From DASPKO01 sp035628055 (GTDB taxonomy: Bacteria > Planctomycetota > Phycisphaerae > Phycisphaerales > UBA1924), in contig DASPKO010000250.1 of the NCBI GenBank assembly GCA_035628055.1, positions 1-14,818 on the forward strand: a stretch of 14,818 bases of DNA, read 5' to 3'. Made by a program: the position numbers and the translations under genes. Shown here piece after piece: positions 1-6,637 of this stretch (its first letter is position 1; the number at the start of each line of letters is the position of its first letter). Below the pieces are notes generated by a model. It saw only the letters and a program-made list of their open reading frames with translations. It made no database searches and had not been told where the DNA came from.

Positions 1-624
1 GCCGGCGATGGCGTCGTCGGGCGTGACGTACTGGGCCTCGACGAAGTACAGCGCGCCCTGGTTGTGGGTCGGGTCGATGTCCGAGGTCCGCACCTGCAGG
101 CGCTTGTAGATGGAGCTCCCCGACTGGCCCTGCTGCCAGTACGGGTAGGCGAAGTGCCCGTTGTTCGCGTTCACCTGGAAACGCGGGCCCAGAATGGGCT
201 GCCCGCCGTTGTTCGCGGCGGTGTACGGATCCGAGCACCCCGGCCCCAGGGCGGTGAAGTCCGGCGCCGGGACGCAGTTCCCGCAGAGGATTCCCTCCTG
301 GATCGCCGCGAAGCCGTGCTTGCACCAGGAGACGCCGATCTGCTCGAACCGCCCGTTCCGGAGACGGAACATGCCCTGGGTGATGATCGGGTGCTGGTTG
401 TTCTGGGGGTGCCAGATGGCCGGCACATCGCCGATGTTGCAGGCGCGCGAGCCCGCCGAGTACGCGGTGATGTTCGAGAGCGGGGTGTAGCGCACCATGG
501 AGGTGATGTCCGAGACGATCACGTCCGGGCCGAGGCCCCCCGCCACGGCCCCCAGCACCGGCAGGCACGCCGAGGCCGCGACCCGTCTCTTCCAACCCCG
601 GCGCTCGGCCCTGGTGTCAGCCAC
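1..624 (-). CDS. Secreted protein of unknown function, 3' end cut by window edge
   Basis: The visible 208 codons start at GTG 624 and stay open to position 1. The start is chosen because AGGAG (631-635) lies 6 nt upstream and a good signal peptide follows: a basic n-region (residues 7-14, RRGWKRR) and a hydrophobic stretch (about 15-31). The mature part begins near VIVSDITSMVRYTP. It contains NQHPIITQGMFRLRNGRFEQ, then SWCKHGF and a Cys-rich patch (C101, C114, C117, C130). It resembles a conserved exported family I associate with planctomycetes, for which I know no function. The start overlaps the 3' end of the upstream 542-aa gene by 8 nt, so the two are probably co-transcribed and translationally coupled. 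The C-terminus lies outside the window, so whether it carries the dockerin-like module of its neighbours is unknown. Confidence 0.82.
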   Translation of the reverse strand, partial: MADTRAERRGWKRRVAASACLPVLGAVAGGLGPDVIVSDITSMVRYTPLSNITAYSAGSRACNIGDVPAIWHPQNNQHPIITQGMFRLRNGRFEQIGVSWCKHGFAAIQEGILCGNCVPAPDFTALGPGCSDPYTAANNGGQPILGPRFQVNANNGHFAYPYWQQGQSGSSIYKRLQVRTSDIDPTHNQGALYFVEAQYVTPDDAIAG

Positions 625-2245
625 CGCAATCTCCTGATGACACGTCCGCGAACCAGGCGCTCAGGAACGAGCTGATGTCCGAGGTCGTGGTCGCGCCGCT
701 GTCGTTGAAGTCCGCCACGGTGGTGCCGTTCTGCACGTCGGCAAACCAGTCTACCAGGAACGCGCTGATGTCCGCCGTCGTCGTGTTCCCGCTGCCGTTC
801 CAGTCGGCCTCGCAGTCCGGCTCGCAGACGTCGGCCTGGCCGTTCGCGTTCCCGTCGGTGCACACGGTCTGCGGCCCTGCCCACGATGAGTTGGGGATCA
901 CATTGCAGTCCGACTGCGTGAGCAGGAGGCAGCCCCCCGAGGCGAGGCAGCAGGCGCCCGTGGGCGGGGGGCAGTTCGCGTTCGCGCAGGCGACACCGAC
1001 GCCCCGGAACAGCCCGTTCTGCGCCGCGCACGCCGCCTGGGACAGCTCGGCGCACGACCCGTTGGGCAGGCAGCAGGCGCCGGTCGGGCACTGCCCGCTG
1101 GCGCACGCGGTGCCATCGCCCAGATAGACCCCGCCGGCCGAAGCGCAGTCCGTCCCGCTGAGGTTCAGGCAGTTGGTCCCGAAGCAGCAGGCCCCGGTGG
1201 CGATGGGACAGGGGCACGCGCTGTTATCCCCCTGATACGTGCCCCCCTGGGCCTGGCAGTTGGCGCTGGTCAGGACTTGGCAGGTTCCGCCGGGCAGGCA
1301 GCAGGCCCCAGTCGGGGCGCCGCAGTTGACGCTGCTCCAACTGGCGCGCATCACCCAGTCGCCGCGCGGCCGGCACCCGGCGTTGATGCAGGCGAAGGGG
1401 GAGGGCGAGAGCTGGCTGAACCGGGCCCAGCCGCCCCCGGAGGGGCACCCGCCCGCACCGCAGTTGACCCCGAAGAGCCAGTTGTCGTTCGGAAAGTTCA
1501 GTTGCGTGTAGTTCTGGCAGGTGGTGTTGTCGGTCACCGGGAAGGCGTTGCAGCAGGTGGGCAGGTCGCCCGCGTTGCAGCCCGTGCCGGACTGGGCGTT
1601 GTGCTGGTCGATGCGCAGGCCGATCGTGAACGTCCCGGTGCCCGACTCGTTGGAAATGAAGAACTGGTCCGGGTCGTTCGGGTCCACCGAGACCTGGATG
1701 TGCAGCCCGGTCGTGCCGGGGGGCATGATGGCCGCGGGCAGGTCGCCGTCGAGGGAGCGGTACTCGTACAGCGGCGGGGAGGCATTGGGCGGGCCGTCCC
1801 AGACCAGGACGCTGTACTGGGTCGTGGTCTGCTGGGAGGCGCTCGCCGTCGCCAGCAGGAACTCCATCAGTTCGATCTTGATCGGGAACGCGCTGGCGGG
1901 CAGTGTGTACGAGGCGGCGGCCACCTCGGTCTGGGCGAAGCCCGCCTGCACCGTGTAGGTGCCCGGCGCAAAGTTCGAGCTGGTCAGGCTCGCGACCTGG
2001 ATCGGGCACCCCGGGCCCCGCAGGCCCTCCCCATCGGGGCGCGGACGGCCCTCCCCCGGGCGCAGGGAGAGCACCACGGGCAGTGTTCGCACCTCGGGAA
2101 GGTCCGCCGCGGCTGGGCGCGATCGCGGTGGAGCCGTCCCGGCCCGGGTCTGCGCCTGCGCGGTCGGCCCGGCGAGCCACGCTCCGGCCAGGGCCGCGAT
2201 CAGCCCGAGCCGGGCCCCTCTCCAACACAAGCGGTTCTGGCTCAT
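617..2245 (-). CDS. Secreted Cys-rich repeat protein with C-terminal dockerin-like module (542 aa)
   Basis: The start ATG 2245 is chosen over an upstream in-frame start at 2395 because it opens a clear signal peptide (residues 1-32, hydrophobic LGLIAALAGAWLAG, cleavage near AQA-QT). It is preceded by GGAG about 10 nt upstream. Residues about 85-310 look like a beta-rich exported domain containing several Cys. Four Cys repeats follow, each opening with GACC, at residues 313, 351, 389 and 430. A linker around 462-478 (DGNANGQADVCEPDC) leads to two 12-residue calcium-type loops, DWNGSGNTTTAD (481) and DFNDSGATTTSD (512), each followed by a helix ending in WFADV. The general architecture is familiar from planctomycete secretomes, but the function is unknown. 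It lies downstream of the 428-aa secreted protein and overlaps the next gene by 8 nt. Confidence 0.88.
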   Translation of the reverse strand: MSQNRLCWRGARLGLIAALAGAWLAGPTAQAQTRAGTAPPRSRPAAADLPEVRTLPVVLSLRPGEGRPRPDGEGLRGPGCPIQVASLTSSNFAPGTYTVQAGFAQTEVAAASYTLPASAFPIKIELMEFLLATASASQQTTTQYSVLVWDGPPNASPPLYEYRSLDGDLPAAIMPPGTTGLHIQVSVDPNDPDQFFISNESGTGTFTIGLRIDQHNAQSGTGCNAGDLPTCCNAFPVTDNTTCQNYTQLNFPNDNWLFGVNCGAGGCPSGGGWARFSQLSPSPFACINAGCRPRGDWVMRASWSSVNCGAPTGACCLPGGTCQVLTSANCQAQGGTYQGDNSACPCPIATGACCFGTNCLNLSGTDCASAGGVYLGDGTACASGQCPTGACCLPNGSCAELSQAACAAQNGLFRGVGVACANANCPPPTGACCLASGGCLLLTQSDCNVIPNSSWAGPQTVCTDGNANGQADVCEPDCEADWNGSGNTTTADISAFLVDWFADVQNGTTVADFNDSGATTTSDISSFLSAWFADVSSGDCGG

Positions 2246-2435
2246 CGTGCGGTCACTCCGCGTCTCAGGCGACACTCTCGGGTCAATGCGGGCCAGCCCG
2301 TCGTCTTCCCGGCGAATGCGGGAAGGGAGCCGGGTCGGCCGCGCATCCGCCCGCGAGACTCGCGGGGAACCGGCGGCCGTTTCCGTCCCCATCACCTGTT
2401 CGCCCCCCGCGCGCTCCCGGATGCGGGGGGAACCA
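2246..2435 (-). other. Structured intercistronic region between two secreted-protein genes
   Basis: These 190 nt separate the two repeat-protein genes. Besides the hairpin at 2403-2430 (listed separately), two perfect hairpins can be read. The first is at 2350-2366: CCCGCGA, loop GAC, TCGCGGG. The second is at 2305-2325: CTTCCCG, 7-nt loop, CGGGAAG. All would lie in the leader of the 542-aa gene if transcription enters from upstream. In so GC-rich a genome short perfect stems are common, so a regulatory role is only inferred. Confidence 0.4.
2403..2430 (-). terminator. Candidate hairpin terminator after the 428-aa gene
   Basis: CCCCCCGC (2403-2410) and GCGGGGGG (2423-2430) form a perfect 8-bp GC stem with a 12-nt loop, starting 5 nt after the stop codon of the 428-aa protein on the minus strand. 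No T-run follows (the next bases on the minus strand are CGAACAGG), so it is not a classical intrinsic terminator. It could act as a 3'-end stabiliser or attenuator within the cluster. Confidence 0.4.
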
Positions 2436-3722
2436 TCAGCAGAGATTCAGCGAGGCGAACCAGGCGTTCAGGAACGAGGTGATATCGGCCGTTCCCACCA
2501 CGCCGTTGCGGTCAAAGTCGGCTTCTGTCGTTCCGTTGGCCAGGTCCGCAAACCAGGCGGAGAGGAACCCGGTGATGTCCGCCGTGCCCACGAGCCAGTT
2601 GCGATCGAAGTCGCCCGGGCACGGGTAGGCGGCGATCTGCCGGGCCGCCGCGATGATCCCGGCCGTGTTCGCCAGGTAGTCGGTGCGCTCCCCGGTGTCC
2701 TGGAAGTCCGTGTCGGAGTTCAGGTCCGCGAGCACGATCACGCGGTTGCCGGAGTTGTCCGTGACCAGCAGCCGGCCATCGGGAAGGGAGTACAGGTCGA
2801 TCGCCGTGAAGCCCGCCTCCGAGGTCTGATACACGACGGCCGCGTCGCCGGGCTGGTCGTACTGCCCTTCTCCGCCCCAGTCGACCAGGCGGACGATCTG
2901 GTCCGTCCCGGCGCTCGGCGTGCTCACCACCTGCTGCGTGTAGACCGCGCCGGGACGGGCCCGGTCGGGCTCGAGAGCGAACCCCGCGCCGGGCGTCACG
3001 CCGGAGGAACCGCTGGTCCAGACGCCCGCGAGCTCCCCCGCGTCGTCCATGTCCCCGTCCGCGCTCAGGTCGGCCAATCGGAAGACGCCGTTGAGCCCGG
3101 CCGATGAGTTCCGCAGCAGGAACGAGGCGGCGACCGGCACGAGCTCCTGCGGCGAGTACGGTCCGTTGGCTCCCTGGAAGTTGCCGGTCCCCACCAGCGT
3201 CGAGACTTCGCCGGGTTCCTGCGCGTCCCCGTCGCCGGCGATGTCGAGCCGGTAGACGCCGTCATTGCCGAGGGCGTTCCCGGCGTTGACCACCACGGGC
3301 CGACCGAGGGAGTCGAACGCGATCCCGGTCGGGAAGGCGAACGAAATAGCCGAGGCGTTCGTCGGGTCCGCGATCACCCAGGATTCACCCGGGTCCTGCG
3401 CGTCACCGTCAAGGTTCAGGTCGCGCAGACCCACCAGCATCTTCCGCGTGCTGTCCTGGTCGCCGTAGACGATCAGGCCGTCCCGGCGGACCTCGAGCGC
3501 GGTGGGGTTGAGCGGCCCGGGCGTGCCCGCCGCGTTGGCGGCGCTGAAGAGCAAGTGAACCTCGCCCGGCTCCTCGATCACGCCGTTGTGATTGTGGTCC
3601 GCCAGCACCCAGAGCGAGTCATTGGTCCGATCGGCGATCACGAAGCGGGTCTGCCCCAGCGCCGGCGCGCCCGCGGCGCACGCGAGCATGCCCGCGGCCG
3701 TGGCGGCAATGCGAATGCTCAT
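2436..3722 (-). CDS. Secreted repeat protein with six acidic calcium-type loops and dockerin-like C-terminus (428 aa)
   Basis: Start ATG 3722 has GAGGAG 7-12 nt upstream and opens a signal peptide (residues 1-23, cleavage near ALG-QT). The mature protein has a motif of the type D-x-N-x-D-G-D-x-x-D-P-G-E six times, starting at residues 42, 101, 160, 218, 281 and 333. That is one per 52-63 residues, with propeller-like strands between (for example LPDGRLLVTDNSGNRVIVLAD). I infer a six-bladed beta-propeller with EF-hand-like loops. The C-terminal module has two loops, DFDRNWLVGTAD (371) and DFDRNGVVGTAD (402), each followed by a helix ending in WFA; the first loop has Trp where the usual Gly sits. 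Cys368 precedes the module and Cys428 is the last residue. The function is unknown; it is an extracytoplasmic or surface protein. Confidence 0.9.
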   Translation of the reverse strand: MSIRIAATAAGMLACAAGAPALGQTRFVIADRTNDSLWVLADHNHNGVIEEPGEVHLLFSAANAAGTPGPLNPTALEVRRDGLIVYGDQDSTRKMLVGLRDLNLDGDAQDPGESWVIADPTNASAISFAFPTGIAFDSLGRPVVVNAGNALGNDGVYRLDIAGDGDAQEPGEVSTLVGTGNFQGANGPYSPQELVPVAASFLLRNSSAGLNGVFRLADLSADGDMDDAGELAGVWTSGSSGVTPGAGFALEPDRARPGAVYTQQVVSTPSAGTDQIVRLVDWGGEGQYDQPGDAAVVYQTSEAGFTAIDLYSLPDGRLLVTDNSGNRVIVLADLNSDTDFQDTGERTDYLANTAGIIAAARQIAAYPCPGDFDRNWLVGTADITGFLSAWFADLANGTTEADFDRNGVVGTADITSFLNAWFASLNLC

Positions 3723-3754
3723 GTTCCTGCTCTCCTCACCGACCCCCCCCGGAC

Positions 3755-3760
3755 ACCATA
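3755..3760 (-). promoter_or_regulatory. Possible -10 box of the 428-aa gene
   Basis: TATGGT on the minus strand lies 32 nt upstream of ATG 3722, in the 84-nt gap after zwf. It fits TANNNT, but no good -35 element is visible at the usual distance, so support is weak. Confidence 0.25.
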
Positions 3761-3806
3761 CACCCCGGCACCGCCCCGCACCAGCCCGCCGCGGCCCTGC
3801 GGGTGG

Positions 3807-5354
3807 CTAGCGCACCTCCCCGGGGCGCGGGTTGTGCCATCGCGCTCCGGCCCGGGCGATCAGCGCGTCCGCGGCCGCGGGACCCCACGACCCGGGCTCA
3901 TACGTCTCGAGGGACTCGCGCAGGCGCCGGTCATCGAGGAACGGCTGGCAGATGCGCCAGCCGCTCTCGACCTCTTCCCGGTGCTTGAAGAGCGTCCGGT
4001 CGCCGCGCATGGCGTCGAGCATCAGCGGCCCGTAGGCCTCGGCGGCCTCGCCCCCGAACGTTTCCAGGTAGTCGAGGTCGAGCTTGGCCGAGCCGATCTG
4101 GAGGCCCGAGCCGGGGACCTTGCCCTCCACGCGCAGCGAGATCCCCTCCCGGGGCGCGATGTTGATGATGAGCCGGTTGGCGGGCCGGTCTTGAGCGCTG
4201 ATCCCCAGGGTCCGGAACGGGCTGGTGGGTGGCTTGCGGAAGAGCACCACGATCTCCGTCAGCTTCGCGGCGAGCTTCTTCCCGGAGCGCACGAAAAACG
4301 GGACGCCCGCCCAGCGCCAGGTGTCGAACTCCACACGCAGCGCCGCGTAGGTCTCGGTCCGGCGCGCCGGATCGACGCCGGGCTCGCCGACATACGCCGG
4401 CTCGGCGCCCGGCCCCGGCCCGTAGCGCCCGAGCGCCGCCCACTCGTGGATCGCGCCGGCCGGCGCCGCGCGGGCCGCCCCGAAGAGCTTGATCTTCTCG
4501 CGCATGATGGCCCCCGCGTCGAACGAGCTGGGGGGCTCGATCGCCACCAGGGCCAGCACCTGCAGGAGGTGCGACTGGATCATGTCGCTGAGCGCTCCGG
4601 CCCGGTCGTAGAAGTTGGCGGCCCGGCTGCCCACGCCCACGGTCTCGGCGGCGGTCACCTGCACGTGGTCCACGTGGGTGCGGTTCCACAGCGGCTCGAA
4701 GATGCTGTTGGCGAAGCGCATCACCAGGATGTTCTGCACCAGCTCCTTGCCCAGGTAGTGATCGATCCGGAAGATCTCCTCCTCGTCGAAGACCCGCCCC
4801 AGGGCGCGGTTGAGCGCCTCCGCCGAGGCCAGCCCCGTGCCGAAGGGCTTCTCCACGATGATCCGCTGCCAGCTCCGCGCCGCCGGGTCGATCGCGCACC
4901 AGCGCTTCCCCTCGGTGATCAGCCCGCTGGCCCCGAGATTGGCGATGATCGGCTCGTAGAGCTGCGGCGCCACCGACAGATAGAACAGGATGTTCGGCCC
5001 GCGCAGCCCGTGCTCGGCCGCCAGCGCGGCGACGCGCGCGCACAGCCTGGGCATCGTCTGCGGTTCCACCGCGTCGCCCGCGAGATAGTGGAGCCGGCGG
5101 GCGAACCCGTCCCAGTCGCCCGAGTCGCCGCAGGTGGCGTGCTCACGCACCGCCCCGCGCATCGTCGCGCGGAACTCCTCGTCGGTCATCGGCGTGCGCG
5201 ACACGCCCAGGACGCACAGGGCCGGGTCCAGCCGCCCCTGGCACCAGAGCTCGTACAGCGCCGGCACCAGCTTGCGGTGCGTCAGGTCGCCGCTGGCTCC
5301 GAAGATCACCAGGACGCAGGGATCGGGGGCGGGCGGGGTCGCGGCGCTGGCCAT
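3807..5354 (-). CDS. zwf: Glucose-6-phosphate 1-dehydrogenase
   Basis: The enzyme oxidises glucose 6-phosphate to 6-phosphogluconolactone with NAD(P)+, the entry step of the oxidative pentose phosphate (or Entner-Doudoroff) pathway in the cytoplasm. Visible hallmarks are the nucleotide-binding FGASGDLTHRKL near the N-terminus, EKPFG (168-172), the substrate-site signature RIDHYLGKE (196-204), and a C-terminal G6PD domain including GVPFFVRSGKKL. At 515 aa it is of normal family length. Two in-frame ATGs are possible, 5363 and 5354; neither has a Shine-Dalgarno sequence. I prefer 5354 because a TACCAT box ends 7 nt before it, as at two other SD-less genes here; the first ATG overlaps that box. 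No pgl or gnd gene is adjacent, so it stands apart from its pathway in this window. Confidence 0.96.
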   Translation of the reverse strand: MASAATPPAPDPCVLVIFGASGDLTHRKLVPALYELWCQGRLDPALCVLGVSRTPMTDEEFRATMRGAVREHATCGDSGDWDGFARRLHYLAGDAVEPQTMPRLCARVAALAAEHGLRGPNILFYLSVAPQLYEPIIANLGASGLITEGKRWCAIDPAARSWQRIIVEKPFGTGLASAEALNRALGRVFDEEEIFRIDHYLGKELVQNILVMRFANSIFEPLWNRTHVDHVQVTAAETVGVGSRAANFYDRAGALSDMIQSHLLQVLALVAIEPPSSFDAGAIMREKIKLFGAARAAPAGAIHEWAALGRYGPGPGAEPAYVGEPGVDPARRTETYAALRVEFDTWRWAGVPFFVRSGKKLAAKLTEIVVLFRKPPTSPFRTLGISAQDRPANRLIINIAPREGISLRVEGKVPGSGLQIGSAKLDLDYLETFGGEAAEAYGPLMLDAMRGDRTLFKHREEVESGWRICQPFLDDRRLRESLETYEPGSWGPAAADALIARAGARWHNPRPGEVR

Positions 5355-5361
5355 GCGGAGC

Positions 5362-5367
5362 ATGGTA
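5362..5367 (-). promoter_or_regulatory. TANNNT box 7 nt before zwf start (possible leaderless promoter)
   Basis: TACCAT on the minus strand is followed by GCTCCGC and then ATG 5354. The position fits a -10 element of a leaderless transcript. No recognisable -35 sequence lies about 17 nt upstream. Confidence 0.35.
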
Positions 5368-5642
5368 TTGAAAAGCTACGGAGCCCACGGGCGACCGCCG
5401 CACGCCAGCGCGGGATCCTGGCCCGAGACCCTCCCCGTCCCCGCCAGCGCCTGGCGGCCGGGGCATCGTCACCGGGCGCTGTCCCGGAACGCCGGCCCGG
5501 TCGGCTAGCCTCAGCGGACCGCGAGCCGGAGCGCGCGCCCGCCGTCGGAACGCGCACGGCGTGCCCGCAATGCCTCGAGGCGGTCACCGTGGATGCCAGG
5601 TCGCCTCCGGCGTGGTCCGGGAGTGAGGGGACGAGGGGGGAC
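5368..5642. other. Non-coding gap between zwf and nth
   Basis: This 275-nt stretch has open frames on both strands but none with a credible start or recognisable product. It holds a perfect 7-bp hairpin at 5441-5457 (CCGCCAG, loop CGC, CTGGCGG), without a T-run on either side. It must contain the 3' end of nth and the upstream control of zwf. I see no clear terminator. Confidence 0.5.
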
Positions 5643-6512
5643 TCAACCCGTGGCCCGCCCGGCGCCGCCGCGCGGACGTGAGCTCGGTGGGCCCGCCGGC
5701 CGGATTGGGCTGGCGCCCGGCCCCGCGGGCCCGCGGCCCGGTCGCGCCCGGGGGATATCCCGCGCCTCGCACGCCACGCCGAACCGCGTGCAGATGGGGT
5801 CCATCGAGCACGTGACCCCACGCGCCTTGCACGTGTACCGCCCGTGGAAGATGAACCGGTGCGAGAGCTCGCACCACCGCGCGCGCGGGAAGAGCGCCAT
5901 CAGCCGGCGCTCGATCGCCGGAACCGCAGCCTCCCATGCCACCAGCCCGAAGCGCTTGCTCAGACGCTCGATGTGGGTGTCGACCACGAAGCCCTCGTTG
6001 CGCCCGAAGGCGTTGCCGAGCACCACGTTGGCCGTCTTGCGGGCCACGCCCCGCAGCGAGAGCAGCTCCTCCATGGTCTCCGGCACGCGCCCGCCGAACC
6101 GTCCGGCGATCTCGGTCGTCGCCGCGTGGATCGCCCGCGCCTTGTTCCGGAAGAGTCCGATCGTCCTGATGTAGCCCTGGATCTGCTCGGGCGTGCTGGC
6201 GGCATAGTCCGCGGCGGTCGGGAAGCGCTCGAAGAGCGCCGGCGTCACGCGGTTCACGCTGGCGTCGGTCGCCTGGGCCGACAGGATCGTCGCCACCAGC
6301 AGCTCCAGCGGGTTGGTGTGCGCCAGCTCGCAGTGCGCGTGCGGGTAGCGCTCGTCGAGGGCCGCGGCGATCTCGAGAGCCCGGCGGCGCTGGGCCGGCG
6401 TCACCTTCTCGGCCTCGCCCCCGGCAGCGCCGCGCCCCGCCCGCGCGCCCCCGGCCGCGCCCCGGCCCCCCGCCCTCCCCTTGCCCGGCCCTCCCGACGC
6501 CTCGCGCCCCAT
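5643..6512 (-). CDS. nth: Endonuclease III (bifunctional DNA glycosylase/AP lyase)
   Basis: The enzyme removes oxidised pyrimidines and nicks the abasic site in base excision repair. The core runs from about residue 37 to 250. Seen are LLVATILSAQATDASVN, a helix-hairpin-helix LRGVARKTANVVLG with the expected catalytic lysine K159, and VDTHIERLSKRFG with the catalytic aspartate D178. Four Cys (228, 235, 241, 248) sit where the [4Fe-4S] cluster is expected, but their spacing is C-x6-C-x5-C-x6-C; the family norm is C-x6-C-x2-C-x5-C. The core is flanked by a Gly/Ala/Arg-rich N-terminal tail (about 1-35) and a Pro/Arg/Gly-rich C-terminal tail (about 254-289), making it longer (289 aa) than the roughly 210-aa norm. 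Start ATG 6512 has AGGAG 6 nt upstream, so the N-terminal tail is probably real. Confidence 0.95.
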   Translation of the reverse strand: MGREASGGPGKGRAGGRGAAGGARAGRGAAGGEAEKVTPAQRRRALEIAAALDERYPHAHCELAHTNPLELLVATILSAQATDASVNRVTPALFERFPTAADYAASTPEQIQGYIRTIGLFRNKARAIHAATTEIAGRFGGRVPETMEELLSLRGVARKTANVVLGNAFGRNEGFVVDTHIERLSKRFGLVAWEAAVPAIERRLMALFPRARWCELSHRFIFHGRYTCKARGVTCSMDPICTRFGVACEARDIPRARPGRGPAGPGASPIRPAGPPSSRPRGGAGRATG

Positions 6513-6542
6513 GGCCAGCTCCTGCCCCCGCGCAACCCCGCA

Positions 6543-6548
6543 ATGCTA
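6543..6548 (-). promoter_or_regulatory. Possible -10 box of nth
   Basis: TAGCAT on the minus strand lies 30 nt upstream of the nth ATG and fits TANNNT. Its -35 zone falls in the GGCCGGC inverted-repeat block. No clear -35 sequence is visible. Confidence 0.3.
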
Positions 6549-6550
6549 CC

Positions 6551-6584
6551 GCCGGCCGCGATGTCACCGGCCGGCACGCCGGCC
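6551..6584. repeat. Three alternating inverted repeats in the divergent nth/TIM-barrel promoter region
   Basis: GCCGGCC (6551-6557), GGCCGGC (6569-6575) and GCCGGCC (6578-6584) lie in order. The middle copy can pair with either outer copy (loops of 11 nt and 2 nt), giving two mutually exclusive hairpins or a DNA operator-like array. It sits between divergent genes, upstream of the possible nth -10 box. A chance origin is possible in GC-rich DNA. Confidence 0.45.
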
Positions 6585-6637
6585 GCCCCCGGCACGGCAA
6601 CGATGCTCCCGCCCCGGCACGCGGGTCGCAGGCGCCC

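Noticed and set aside
617..2395. Longer form of the 542-aa protein starting at 2395
   Set aside because: It would bury the clear signal peptide behind 50 residues and run through the hairpin-rich leader.
3555..5681. Very long open frame (708 codons) on the plus strand opposite zwf and neighbours
   Set aside because: It mirrors the GC-rich codon bias of zwf and crosses the 428-aa gene boundary. Its composition is low-complexity Arg/Pro/Ala with no domain.
5504..5681. Possible zinc-ribbon-like CPQC (plus strand) or RHCGHAVRVP (minus strand) peptide in the zwf-nth gap
   Set aside because: The readings are on opposite strands of the same DNA, lack a start codon or a second Cys pair, and are too short to support a gene or remnant.
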